From Betaproteobacteria bacterium (GTDB lineage: Bacteria > Pseudomonadota > Gammaproteobacteria > Burkholderiales > SG8-39): a stretch of DNA of 16,762 bases. A program made the translations under genes and the position numbers. Of the stretch, positions 1 to 7,026 are shown in pieces. The first letter of the stretch is position 1; each line of letters opens with the position of its first letter. The DNA lies in contig JAABRB010000037.1 of NCBI GenBank assembly GCA_011391185.1, positions 1 to 16,762 of the forward strand, read 5' to 3'. The notes below the pieces were generated by a model. It had not been told where the DNA came from, did not search any database, and saw only the letters and a list, made by a program, of their open reading frames with translations.

Positions 1-421
1 CCAGGTGCGGAGCTCGAGTGAGCTGCGCAATCGTGTTGGTCTCGTTCCGATCGGCGAGGAGATCGAGCTCGAGCTCCTGCGCGACGGCCGCATGATGCGG
101 ATCCGCGCACGGGTCGGCGAGCTCTACAAGGTGACGAAAGTGACGGGCGAGACGATTCCCCAGCTCGCGGGGGCGCGCGTGGCGAACATCGAGCGGGGCA
201 CGCCGATGTACGGACAGGTCGAGGGCGTCGTCGTGACCGCGGTCGACCAGGGGAGCGCCGCGTTCCGCAACGGGCTTCGCCCGGGCGACATCGTGCTCGC
301 CGTCAATCGCGCCCGGGTGCGCAGTGTGCAGGAGCTCCTCGACGCGATGCGTCGCGTGGAGGGCGCGGTGCGGCTCGCGCTGGTGCGCGGTGAATACCGC
401 ATCAGCCTCGCAATACGTTAA
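1..421 (+). CDS. HtrA/DegQ-family periplasmic serine protease, C-terminal part (5' end outside window)
   Basis: This is the tail of a Do/DegQ-like serine endoprotease, an envelope quality-control enzyme that degrades misfolded periplasmic proteins. The frame is open from base 2 and stops with TAA at 419-421. The first ~40 residues match the end of a PDZ1 domain (SSSELRNRVGL, then a VELELLRDG-like strand). The rest is a PDZ2 domain with the family signatures PMYGQVEGVVV, GSAAFRNGLRPGDIVLAVN and a VRSVQELLDAM helix. The chymotrypsin-like catalytic domain and signal peptide lie upstream of the window, so neither the start nor the catalytic Ser can be judged. The M61 peptidase gene follows after about 26 nt on the same strand, suggesting cotranscription. 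Family assignment is firm; degP, degQ and mucD cannot be told apart from this fragment. Confidence 0.9.
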   Translation, partial: QVRSSSELRNRVGLVPIGEEIELELLRDGRMMRIRARVGELYKVTKVTGETIPQLAGARVANIERGTPMYGQVEGVVVTAVDQGSAAFRNGLRPGDIVLAVNRARVRSVQELLDAMRRVEGAVRLALVRGEYRISLAIR

Positions 422-447
422 AAAGTGCGCTGAGACGCGTGCCCCTG

Positions 448-2283
448 ATGGCGACCGAGCCGATCCGCTACCGAATTTTCCCCAGGTCACCGGAGGCGCA
501 TCGGTTCGAGGTGCGCGTCACGGTCACGGCCCCCGACCCTGCCGGGCAACGATTCGCATTGCCCGCTTGGATACCCGGCAGCTACCTGATCCGGGATTTT
601 GCGCGCCACGTGACCGGGATCCGCGCCGCGAGCGGCCGTCGGCCGGTGCGACTGACCAAACTGGACAAGCATACGTGGCATGCGGCGCCGTGCGACGGTC
701 CGCTGACGGTCACGGCGGAGGTCTATGGATGGGATCTCTCCGTGCGTGGTGCGCATCTGGACACGACGCACGGATTCTTCAACGGCCCGTGCGTGTTCCT
801 CCGTGTGCTCGGCGCGGAGTCCCGCCCCTGCGAGGTCGAAATCCTGCCGCCGCGCGGCGCACGCTACCGTGCGTGGCGCGTCGCGACGACGCTGCGCCGC
901 AAACGCGCGCCGCGCCATGGATTCGGAATCTATGCCGCAACCGATTACGACGAGCTCATCGATCATCCGGTCGAAATGGGCACTTTCGCACTGGGTACCT
1001 TTGTCGCGCGCGGCGTGCCGCACGAGATTGCCATTACCGGCCGCCACGATGTGGACATGTCCCGGTTGTGCCGCGATCTCGGGCGACTGTGTTCCCATCA
1101 CATCCGATTCTGGGGCCCGCCGGCTCCGATGGAACGTTACCTGTTCCTGGTCACGACGGTGGGCGAGGGATATGGCGGACTGGAGCATCGCGCTTCGACT
1201 GCGCTCCTCTGTTCACGGGACGATCTGCCGCGGCAAGGCGGTGATCGAACGAGCGAGCGGTACCGGACGTTCCTGGGCCTGGCGAGCCACGAGTACTTCC
1301 ACACATGGAACGTCAAGCGCATCAAGCCCGCAGCGTTCACGCCTTACGATCTGGACCACGAGAATCACACCGGGCTCCTGTGGGCGTTCGAAGGCATCAC
1401 GTCCTATTACGACGACCTCGCTCTCGTGCGCAGCGGCTTGATCCGGGAGCGCGATTACCTGGAGCTGCTCGGTCGCAGCGCGACCGCATTGCTGCGGAAT
1501 CCGGGGCGGTCAATGCAGACGGTCGCGGAATCGAGCTGGGATGCCTGGATCAAGTACTACCGCCAGGACGAGGACTCGCCGAATTCGGTGGTGAGCTACT
1601 ACGGGAAGGGAAGCCTCGTTGCGCTCTGCCTGGACCTCCTGATCCGCGATCGAACGCATGGCGCGAAATCGCTCGATGACGTGATGCGCGCGCTCTGGGC
1701 GCGTTATGGAAGGACAGACACCGGCGTGCCGGAAGACGGCGTGGAACGCGTGGCCGCGGAAGTGACCGGGCTTCGACTGCGTGGATTCTTCGATCGCGCC
1801 CTGCGCTCGACGGGCGAACTTCCGCTCGCGCGGCTGTTGAAGACCGTCGGCCTGACGCTCACCGAGCGGCCGGCCGAATCCCCGTCTGATCGGGGCGGGC
1901 GAGCTGCGTCGACCCCGGAACGCGAGTTATCCCGCCAGGTGTCGATCGGCGCGCGCGCGGCAAACGATGGTGCCGAGCTCAAGCTCACTCACGTACTCGA
2001 CGGAAGCGCCGCGCAGCGTGCGGGACTTGCGGCCGGGGACGTGATCGTCGCGCTTGACGGCCTGCGTGCGACGCCCAGGAACTGGGTTGCGCTGCTCGCG
2101 CAGCACCGGCCGGGCGACACGGTCGATGCCGTCGCGTTTCGCCGTGACGAGTTGATGCGGTTCGCGGTGACGCTGGATGCGCGCCCCCGCGACACGTGCG
2201 TCATCGCGGCAGTGGGGGGGGCGCCTGCGGCCGCCGGTCGCCGCCGACGGGCCTGGCTTGAACTGCCGCCCCGGCGAGCTTGA
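448..2283 (+). CDS. M61 family metallopeptidase (glycyl aminopeptidase-like) with C-terminal PDZ domain
   Basis: Zinc aminopeptidase of MEROPS family M61. Numbering from ATG 448, an N-terminal beta domain (residues ~5-165; AWIPGSYLIRDFARHV is typical) is followed by the catalytic domain. HEYFHTWNVKRIKP gives zinc ligands H281 and H285 with catalytic E282. E315 in WAFEGITSYYDD is the likely third ligand. A PDZ domain follows at about 505-590 (GSAAQRAGLAAGDVIVALDG). The total of 611 aa is normal for the family, and the RRRRAWL end is also typical. GTG 439 is an alternative in-frame start; ATG 448 fits the usual MxxIRYRI-like N-terminus better, and neither has a strong Shine-Dalgarno. No signal peptide is apparent. 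The gene sits just after the HtrA tail, so two PDZ-containing proteins are in tandem. Its last 83 nt overlap the convergent phosphatase gene, and a G8 run (2214-2221) lies in that overlap. Confidence 0.93.
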   Translation: MATEPIRYRIFPRSPEAHRFEVRVTVTAPDPAGQRFALPAWIPGSYLIRDFARHVTGIRAASGRRPVRLTKLDKHTWHAAPCDGPLTVTAEVYGWDLSVRGAHLDTTHGFFNGPCVFLRVLGAESRPCEVEILPPRGARYRAWRVATTLRRKRAPRHGFGIYAATDYDELIDHPVEMGTFALGTFVARGVPHEIAITGRHDVDMSRLCRDLGRLCSHHIRFWGPPAPMERYLFLVTTVGEGYGGLEHRASTALLCSRDDLPRQGGDRTSERYRTFLGLASHEYFHTWNVKRIKPAAFTPYDLDHENHTGLLWAFEGITSYYDDLALVRSGLIRERDYLELLGRSATALLRNPGRSMQTVAESSWDAWIKYYRQDEDSPNSVVSYYGKGSLVALCLDLLIRDRTHGAKSLDDVMRALWARYGRTDTGVPEDGVERVAAEVTGLRLRGFFDRALRSTGELPLARLLKTVGLTLTERPAESPSDRGGRAASTPERELSRQVSIGARAANDGAELKLTHVLDGSAAQRAGLAAGDVIVALDGLRATPRNWVALLAQHRPGDTVDAVAFRRDELMRFAVTLDARPRDTCVIAAVGGAPAAAGRRRRAWLELPPRRA

Positions 2284-3010
2284 CGAGCGCGAGGGTGAGA
2301 TTGTCGCCCTTGCCGTTGCCACGACCCCGAGCGCCGGTGACCAGCATCTCGGCGGCCTTGCGCGGGGGCAGCGTCGAGAGAATCTTGCCGAGCTCGGCAT
2401 CCGCGAAGTAGTCCCACAATCCGTCCGAGCAGAGCAGGAACGCATCGCCGTCGGCAAGCGGGCTCGAGGAGCCGAAGGTCGGCTCCGGCAGCTCGGATTG
2501 ACCGAGCGCCTGCAAGAGCAGGTTCCGGTTGGGGTGGGTGTGGCGATCCTCTTCCTTGATCTGGCCTTCACGCGCCAGCTGCTCGACCAGCGAGTGGTCC
2601 GGGGTGCGATGCATGAGCCGGGCGCCCCGGAAATGGTAGAGGCGGCTGTCACCGACGTGCCCCCAGTCCACGCGGTCCGGCTGCAGCAGGAGCGCCACGA
2701 AGGTGCTATGAGGCTCTTCCTCGGTGAGGAGCCGGTTCAGCTTGATGACGGTATGGGCCTCGATGACGATCTCGCGCAGCAGCTGTTCGGGCGTCTCGTC
2801 CTTGGGGGAGAAGTTCTCGAACAGATTCGTGGCGGTGATGACGACCTGGGACGCGGCAGCGGCGCCGCCCGTGTATCCGCCAGCGCCATCCGCAAGCACA
2901 ACGAGCGCCGTGCCCTTGACGCGCTTGCTCGGAAGAATCGCGACGCGGTCCTGCTGTTCCTTGCGGTCGCCGATGTGCGTGCCGGTGGTGGCGTCGACAG
3001 TAAGTGCCAT
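2201..3010 (-). CDS. PP2C-type (PPM) serine/threonine protein phosphatase
   Basis: Metal-dependent Ser/Thr phosphatase of the PPM family, 269 aa, soluble and without membrane segments; it is a bare catalytic domain of the PrpC/Stp type. Conserved motifs appear in order: GDRKEQQDR (motif 1, residues 14-22), LADGAGG with metal ligand D41, GHVGDSRLY (117-125), NLLLQALG (163-170), LLCSDGLWD with D196, and GDNLTLALV with metal ligand D236. The start is the ATG whose complement is at 3008-3010, preceded by only a weak purine-rich site. The Pro/Arg-rich C-terminal tail (last ~20 residues) is the antisense of the M61 C-terminus. Such enzymes usually oppose a Hanks-type kinase or act on other signalling proteins; no kinase is in the window. 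It is transcribed divergently from the histidine-phosphatase gene. Confidence 0.93.
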   Translation of the reverse strand: MALTVDATTGTHIGDRKEQQDRVAILPSKRVKGTALVVLADGAGGYTGGAAAASQVVITATNLFENFSPKDETPEQLLREIVIEAHTVIKLNRLLTEEEPHSTFVALLLQPDRVDWGHVGDSRLYHFRGARLMHRTPDHSLVEQLAREGQIKEEDRHTHPNRNLLLQALGQSELPEPTFGSSSPLADGDAFLLCSDGLWDYFADAELGKILSTLPPRKAAEMLVTGARGRGNGKGDNLTLALVKLAGAAVQARPVGGDRRPQAPPPLPR

Positions 3011-3198
3011 TGGTCGTATGCTCGAGCCGCGGTGCGGGCGCCGTTAAATTAAACTATCGGGGCAATTCGTGCCGCACTGAATTGTCAGGCGCCGGTACTT
3101 TTCGGTACTTTTTTTCGGTACTTTTTCGGTACTTTTGCCGCGGCTCCGGCGCGGCCGTGCATCGGCCAGCGTGCGTAATCCATTCGTGACGACTTCCC
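3011..3198. promoter_or_regulatory. Divergent intergenic region between phosphatase and histidine-phosphatase genes
   Basis: This 188-bp spacer must hold the promoters of both outward-facing genes. It has an AT-rich patch near 3044-3058 (TTAAATTAAACTA), which on the minus strand offers -10-like hexamers for the PP2C gene. It also has a T-rich repeat block at 3093-3136, listed separately. No clear sigma70 pair could be assigned for the rightward gene. Confidence 0.45.
3093..3136 (+). repeat. Four tandem CGGTACTTTT units with near-helically spaced T-tracts
   Basis: The 10-bp unit CGGTACTTTT occurs at 3093, 3103, 3116 and 3127. It is followed by T-runs of total length 4, 7, 5 and 4. The T-run centres are about 10.5 to 12 bp apart, so they lie roughly on one face of the helix. 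The block sits in the middle of the divergent spacer. It could be intrinsically bent DNA, an array of protein-binding sites, or simple slippage expansion; the sequence alone does not decide. Confidence 0.75.
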
Positions 3199-3870
3199 GT
3201 GAACGATTACCGTGACTCTACTCCGTTGAACCGCTCCGATACGTCGATCCTGCTGATCCGCCACGGCGAGACGGCCTGGAACCGGTCGGGACGCGTTCAG
3301 GGCTGGCGGGACAGCCCGCTTTCGGACTTCGGCGTCGTGCAAGCGCAGGCGCTGGCCGCACGGCTTGCGGGCGACCGGATCGATCGCCTCATTTCGAGCG
3401 ATCTCGGTCGGGCGCGGGAGACCGCCGCGCCGATTGCCAGTCGACTCGGCATATCGATCGACCTCGACCCGGGGCTACGCGAGCGGAACTACGGGATCTT
3501 CGAAGGCCGGACCTATGGCGAGATCGAGCGCGATGATCCCGAGGCGTACGGTTTCCTCGTCCGGCGCGACCCCGCGTACGTCATCCCGCAGGGCGAAAGC
3601 GACGCGGCGTTCGGTATCCGCGTGATCCGCGCGCTCGAGCGCATCGCAACCGCGTATCCCGGAAGCCACCTTGCGGTGGTCACGCATGGTGGCGTGCTCG
3701 GCGTGCTGTATCGGCATGCCACGCAGCTTGCGTCCGCGGCGCATCGCGATTACTCGCTGGCCAACGCGAGCGTGAATCTCGTCCGGTTCGGGTCGGGGCG
3801 CTGGGTCATCGAGCGCTGGGGCGATGTCGCGCATCTTGCGCAGGACACCGCCAATGATCCGATCGACTGA
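3199..3870 (+). CDS. Histidine phosphatase family protein (phosphoglycerate mutase/GpmB-like)
   Basis: Branch-1 histidine phosphatase, 223 aa, cytoplasmic. The RHGET signature (residues 21-25) gives the phospho-acceptor H22. RVQGWRDSPLSDFG follows, E95 in LRERNYGIFEG is the likely acid residue, and H163 in VVTHGG is the second catalytic histidine. The core is complete and of normal length. This superfamily covers cofactor-dependent phosphoglycerate mutases, alpha-ribazole phosphatases (CobC) and broad phosphatases, and the substrate cannot be read from sequence. The start is GTG 3199, the only plausible one before the RHGET strand; it gives an ~15-residue N-terminal extension and has a weak ribosome-binding site. 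The dehydratase gene follows after 23 nt and is probably cotranscribed. Confidence 0.9.
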   Translation: MNDYRDSTPLNRSDTSILLIRHGETAWNRSGRVQGWRDSPLSDFGVVQAQALAARLAGDRIDRLISSDLGRARETAAPIASRLGISIDLDPGLRERNYGIFEGRTYGEIERDDPEAYGFLVRRDPAYVIPQGESDAAFGIRVIRALERIATAYPGSHLAVVTHGGVLGVLYRHATQLASAAHRDYSLANASVNLVRFGSGRWVIERWGDVAHLAQDTANDPID

Positions 3871-3883
3871 TTCAGCGTGCGAT

Positions 3884-3887
3884 GGAG
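3884..3887 (+). promoter_or_regulatory. Shine-Dalgarno site GGAG deciding the dehydratase start
   Basis: GGAG lies 6 nt before ATG 3894, ideal spacing. The alternative ATG at 3882 would place this site inside the coding sequence and has no comparable site upstream, so 3894 is preferred. Confidence 0.6.
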
Positions 3888-3893
3888 CGTGAG

Positions 3894-4865
3894 ATGAGCA
3901 ATGTGGAAGGGGAGGCCCTCGTCCGTTATGCGGAAGTGGTGGCAGCGGCCGCGCGTGGCGCGGGTGCCGTGCACCGCACCCCGGTGATGACCTCGCGGAC
4001 CGTGAACGAGCGCGTGGGCGCCGAGGTCTACTTCAAGTGCGAGAATTTCCAGCGGGCCGGGGCGTTCAAGTTCCGCGGCGCATACAACGCGCTTTCACGC
4101 CTGGCGGAAGCAGGAAAGTCGCGCGGCGTGCTGGCATTTTCCTCGGGTAATCATGCTCAGGCCGTCGCCCTGGCGGCCCGGCTGCTCGGGATGCGTGCCA
4201 TCGTCGTGATGCCCGACAACGCTCCGGCCGTCAAACTCGCGGCGACACGCGGCTATGGAGCGGAGATCGTGACATATGACACGAATCTCGCCACGCGCGA
4301 AGAGCTTGGCAGCCGGATCGCGCACGAGCAGGGGCTGGATATCGTGCCGCCGTTCGATGACCCGCACGTGATTGCGGGCCAGGGCACGGCCGCAAAGGAG
4401 CTTTTCGAGGATGCCGGGCCGCTCGACGCACTGTTCGTCCCCTGCGGCGGTGGAGGACTGATCTCGGGCTGCGCCGTCGCCGCGGCCGAACTTGCGCCGG
4501 GGTGCCGCGTGATCGGCATCGAGCCGGCCGCCGGAGATGATGCCACCCGGTCTTTTCGGACCCGCACGCTGCAGGCCTGCCATAACCCCGACACCATCGC
4601 CGATGGGGCCAGAACGCATTCGCTCGGCAAAATTACCTTCCCTTTGGTGCTCCGCTACGTTCACGATATGGCCACTGTGACGGACGCGGAGTTGCTGCGG
4701 GCCATGTTTTACCTTTGGGAACGAATGAAGATCGTCGTCGAGCCGACCGGCGCGCTCGGGGCCGCGGGCCTGTTCGAGGGTCGCGCCGATGTGCGTGGCC
4801 GGCGAGTCGGCGTGATCGTGTCCGGCGGCAACGTCGACCTCAACATTGTCAAGCGATTCTCCTGA
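3894..4865 (+). CDS. PLP-dependent threonine/serine dehydratase (biodegradative type, fold type II)
   Basis: Cytoplasmic pyridoxal-phosphate enzyme that deaminates L-threonine (to 2-oxobutanoate) and/or L-serine or a related hydroxy amino acid. It has 323 aa from ATG 3894. The Schiff-base lysine is K59 in AFKFRGAYNA. SSGNHAQAVALAA (residues ~83-95) is the substrate/phosphate loop, and CGGGGLISG gives the tetraglycine phosphate-binding loop at 185-188. The C-terminal SGGNVD motif is typical of fold-II dehydratases. There is no ACT-like regulatory domain, so it resembles the short catabolic TdcB type or threo-3-hydroxyaspartate ammonia-lyase rather than the long biosynthetic IlvA; sequence alone does not separate these. 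It lies 23 nt after the histidine-phosphatase gene and about 18 nt before the GGDEF-like gene, all on the plus strand. Confidence 0.92.
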   Translation: MSNVEGEALVRYAEVVAAAARGAGAVHRTPVMTSRTVNERVGAEVYFKCENFQRAGAFKFRGAYNALSRLAEAGKSRGVLAFSSGNHAQAVALAARLLGMRAIVVMPDNAPAVKLAATRGYGAEIVTYDTNLATREELGSRIAHEQGLDIVPPFDDPHVIAGQGTAAKELFEDAGPLDALFVPCGGGGLISGCAVAAAELAPGCRVIGIEPAAGDDATRSFRTRTLQACHNPDTIADGARTHSLGKITFPLVLRYVHDMATVTDAELLRAMFYLWERMKIVVEPTGALGAAGLFEGRADVRGRRVGVIVSGGNVDLNIVKRFS

Positions 4866-4867
4866 GG

Positions 4868-4895
4868 CGATGTCGCGAAGCCGATGTCGCGAAGC
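4868..4895 (+). repeat. Perfect 14-bp tandem duplication over a start region
   Basis: CGATGTCGCGAAGC is repeated exactly at 4868-4881 and 4882-4895. Each copy carries an ATG (4870 and 4884), and a third ATG follows at 4896. Because 14 is not a multiple of 3, the first ATG opens a 9-codon frame whose TGA (4897-4899) overlaps ATG 4896. The duplication therefore affects which start the GGDEF-like gene uses. Confidence 0.85.
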
Positions 4896-5768
4896 ATGAG
4901 CGAATTCGATCGACAGAACCCGGAGGGTACCGGAGCTCCGCCCGTGAGCTCGCTTTTCCGGAGCCGGCCGCGATCGTTTCTGGTCGCGCTCGTTGCCGCG
5001 ATCGCCGTTGCGATGGTCGATGCGGTGTCCGGCAACTCTCCCAGCTTCACGGCCTTCTACGCTTTGCCGGTGCTGCTCGCCGCGTGGGGTGCCGGGCTGG
5101 GCGGAGGGGTTGCGATGGCGTTCATCGCAGGCGCCGCTGCACTGGCGATGGGATTCTTTCTCGGCCATCCCTATCCGACCACTTTCCCGTTCGTCTTCGA
5201 TACGATCGCGGTGACCGGCCTCCTCGTGGTGGTCGGTGTGCTGGCGGCAGGCCTGCGCGCGGCGAGTGACCGGGCGCGGGCGACGATCCGCACCGACGTC
5301 GTGACCAGCATCATGAATCGGCTCGGATTCGGTGAGCGGCTGAGCATCGAACTCGATCGGCACCTGCGCTATCGTCGTCCGTTCACACTGGTACTCGTCC
5401 ACTGCGATGGCCTTGCCGATCTCGCGGCGCTGGATGCCGAGCGCCCGGTGCGCGTGATCGGCCGAACGCTTGGTGCCAGCGTCCGCCGCACGGACGCGGT
5501 CGGCCGGATCGAGGAGGATGTGTTTGCCATCGTGCTTCCGGAGACGGGGCGCGACAACGGACTGCTCGTTGCGCAGATGCTGCGCGACAAGCTCGACGTC
5601 GACATGCGCCGCGAAGGCCGGCCGATGAGCTTCGGCCTGGGACTCGTCACCTTCATGGAGCCGCCGGCGACGCCCGATATCGCGCTCGAAACCGCGGAGC
5701 GCGTCCTTGGCGAAGCGCGACAGGCCGGCAAGAATCGCCTGCGCGAGCTCGTCGTCGGCAACGCCTGA
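4884..5768 (+). CDS. Membrane protein with degenerate GGDEF domain (possible c-di-GMP sensor)
   Basis: Protein of 294 aa from ATG 4884 (290 from ATG 4896). Residues ~31-125 form about four hydrophobic membrane segments. A GGDEF-type domain follows at ~136-290 and begins with TDVVTSIMNRLGF, matching the usual TDxLTGLxNR-F start. At the signature position it reads EEDVF (210-214) instead of GGDEF, with flanking GRI and AIVLPET as expected. An RxxD inhibitory-site motif (R201 to D204) sits exactly five residues before it. Established knowledge of the family says loss of both signature glycines abolishes cyclase activity, so a c-di-GMP-binding or structural role is the inference. It is the last gene of the rightward cluster. 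The start is uncertain because of the 14-bp duplication. Confidence 0.82.
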   Translation: MSRSMSEFDRQNPEGTGAPPVSSLFRSRPRSFLVALVAAIAVAMVDAVSGNSPSFTAFYALPVLLAAWGAGLGGGVAMAFIAGAAALAMGFFLGHPYPTTFPFVFDTIAVTGLLVVVGVLAAGLRAASDRARATIRTDVVTSIMNRLGFGERLSIELDRHLRYRRPFTLVLVHCDGLADLAALDAERPVRVIGRTLGASVRRTDAVGRIEEDVFAIVLPETGRDNGLLVAQMLRDKLDVDMRREGRPMSFGLGLVTFMEPPATPDIALETAERVLGEARQAGKNRLRELVVGNA

Positions 5769-5811
5769 GCGGCGCCCCAACCGGATGCGTAGGGTGGCTG
5801 CCGCCGCCCAA

Positions 5812-6003
5812 ATTGTTTTTTCCCCTCCTCTCCGAGGAGGGGTGGCGCGAAGCGCCGGGGTGGTGGCGGCACTCGATTGTTTTTTCCCCTCCTCTCCGAG
5901 GAGGGGTGGCGCGAAGCGCCGGGGTGGTGGCGGCACTCGATTGTTTTTTCCCCTCCTCTCCGAGGAGGGGTGGCGCGAAGCGCCGGGGTGGTGGCGGCAC
6001 TCG
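5812..6003 (+). repeat. Three perfect tandem copies of a 64-bp palindromic repeat
   Basis: The copies are at 5812-5875, 5876-5939 and 5940-6003, identical by direct comparison. Each starts ATTGTTTTTT. It then has a 9-bp inverted repeat (CCCCTCCTC, TCC loop, GAGGAGGGG), a second small hairpin (GGCGC, GAA loop, GCGCC), and a G/T-rich tail GGGGTGGTGGCGGCACTCG. Two adjacent hairpins between convergent genes resemble REP/BIME-type intergenic elements, but no named family is assigned. The identity of the copies implies recent expansion or active homogenisation. Confidence 0.92.
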
Positions 6004-6006
6004 ATG

Positions 6007-6062
6007 AACCACCCCGTCGGGCTTCGCCCGACACCCCTCCTTGATAAGGCGGGGAAAACAAT
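6007..6062 (-). repeat. Diverged fourth copy of the palindromic repeat, inverted
   Basis: Read on the minus strand this begins ATTGTTTTCCCC, like the 64-bp unit. It carries the same two-hairpin architecture: one stem of CCCCTCCTT against AAGGCGGGG (6034-6054, one mismatch) and one of TCGGGC/GCCCGA with a 3-nt loop (6017-6031), then CGGGGTGGT. The loops and inner bases differ from the direct copies, including a compensated stem change, which suggests the structure is conserved rather than the sequence. Confidence 0.8.
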
Positions 6063-6106
6063 ACTCCAGCCGCTGTTCCGCCCAAGCTGGCGCTACGCGA
6101 CGCCGG

Positions 6107-6322
6107 TCAGGCGGAGACCGGTTCGTCTTTCCCGGTCTTGCACGTGCTTATGCCGAACGGCAGATAAGCCGGGCTCCAGCCGGTGAACCCGGTGAGAAGG
6201 GGAATGAATCCGACGAGGCCCCACCAGCGGACATTGCGCTCGAGGATGAAGAGCAAGGTGAGCAACCCGAGTCCGACGTTGATCCGCAGGGTCCGGTCGA
6301 TACCGCCCATATTTGTTTTCAT
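6107..6322 (-). CDS. Small DUF2892 (YgaP-like) inner membrane protein
   Basis: Protein of 71 aa matching the DUF2892 pattern. The N-terminal NMGGIDRTLRINVG is followed by two hydrophobic segments (about residues 15-27 and 32-48) and the hallmark GWSPAYLPFGISTCKT end, in which the C is the conserved cysteine. The start is the ATG complementary to 6320-6322, with a strong GGAGG 7 nt upstream. The family often occurs with sulfur-transfer (rhodanese) domains or redox-responsive regulators, and here a Crp/Fnr-type regulator is two genes upstream. It is probably the last gene of the leftward group, starting 50 nt after the methyltransferase. Its molecular function is unknown. Confidence 0.9.
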   Translation of the reverse strand: MKTNMGGIDRTLRINVGLGLLTLLFILERNVRWWGLVGFIPLLTGFTGWSPAYLPFGISTCKTGKDEPVSA

Positions 6323-6372
6323 GATGCGCCTCCGTTTTGAATTGGACTGCGCGCATATCGTAAGGGGCGGAT

Positions 6373-6978
6373 CTATGCGGGTCGGTAACCTGGGTTCCGC
6401 AGCCAGACCTGCCAGCGTTCCTTGCCCTGAAACACCGGAATCGAGTCCTTCACGGGTGCGTCGACGCTGCGCCGGAACGCTCCGTCGAGGAGCATTTCGA
6501 GCTCGCCCGGCTTGAGCCCGAACGGCGGACCGCGCTCGGATTCGTCCCAGTAGAAGAACCCGGCCAGCGTGCCGCCCGGCTGGAGGACTTCGGCCGCTCG
6601 CGGCGCATAGCGTGGCCACAAGTGTCGCGGAAGCGCGCACAGGAATGCGCGCTCGTATACGACGTCGAACGGGGTCTCCGGGTCCATCGTGAAAAAATCG
6701 CCGAGACGCAGGCAGTGCGCAAACTCGCCGAGCACGACGCGGGCCGCGTCCAGCGCAGCCGGGCTGAAATCCACGGCAATCACGTCGTGACCGGCCTCGG
6801 CGAACGCCCGTGCATCGTGCGCGGTGCCGCAACCCGGTATCAGTACTCTGCTGCGCCGCGCCAGTGCGGCGATGAACGACCGCGTCATATCCGGAACGCG
6901 TCCGGCGTCCCATGGCATGAACTGCTCCTGGTAACGCCTCTCCCAGAACGCCGGCCCGGCGGGATCCTCCTTCGGCAT
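6373..6978 (-). CDS. TPMT-family class I SAM-dependent methyltransferase
   Basis: Protein of 201 aa of the thiopurine S-methyltransferase family. FWERRYQEQFMPWDAG (residues 11-26) matches the family's N-terminal W-x-x-R...PWD pattern. LIPGCGTAHDA (46-56) is the SAM-binding glycine loop, and D70 in IAVDFSP would bind the ribose. YERAFLCALP and GGTLAGFFYW correspond to motifs IV and VI. Bacterial members methylate thiol or selenium/tellurium compounds; the substrate here is unknown. The start is the ATG complementary to 6976-6978, with a weak ribosome-binding site. It lies between the Crp/Fnr regulator (48-nt gap) and the DUF2892 gene (50-nt gap) on the same strand. Confidence 0.9.
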   Translation of the reverse strand: MPKEDPAGPAFWERRYQEQFMPWDAGRVPDMTRSFIAALARRSRVLIPGCGTAHDARAFAEAGHDVIAVDFSPAALDAARVVLGEFAHCLRLGDFFTMDPETPFDVVYERAFLCALPRHLWPRYAPRAAEVLQPGGTLAGFFYWDESERGPPFGLKPGELEMLLDGAFRRSVDAPVKDSIPVFQGKERWQVWLRNPGYRPA

Positions 6979-7026
6979 GTTAGTTGGCGCCCGGGTCGAT
7001 TCGGTGTTGTCGTCCCGCGGCCGCGA

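Larger units (their letters stand above)
5769..6106. other. Convergent intergenic region occupied by palindromic repeats
   Basis: The spacer lies between the GGDEF-like gene and the leftward DUF2892 gene, which end towards each other. It holds no credible gene; reading frames through it are produced by the repeats. It consists of a 43-bp unique lead, three 64-bp direct repeats, one inverted diverged copy and ~44 bp of unremarkable sequence. No hairpin here is directly followed by a T-run on either strand, so a canonical intrinsic terminator is not evident. Confidence 0.75.

Noticed and set aside
3093..3136. Intrinsic terminator from the T-rich runs
   Set aside because: No stable GC-rich stem immediately precedes any T-run; the only pairing is the self-complementary GTAC cores.
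4095..5936. Open frame of ~613 codons on the minus strand across the dehydratase and GGDEF-like genes
   Set aside because: It is antisense to two well-supported genes, has low-complexity Arg/His-rich composition with no recognisable domain, and runs into the repeats; it is a product of high GC content.
5812..6003. CRISPR array
   Set aside because: The repeats are directly contiguous with no variable spacers, and only three copies are present; they are tandem palindromic units.
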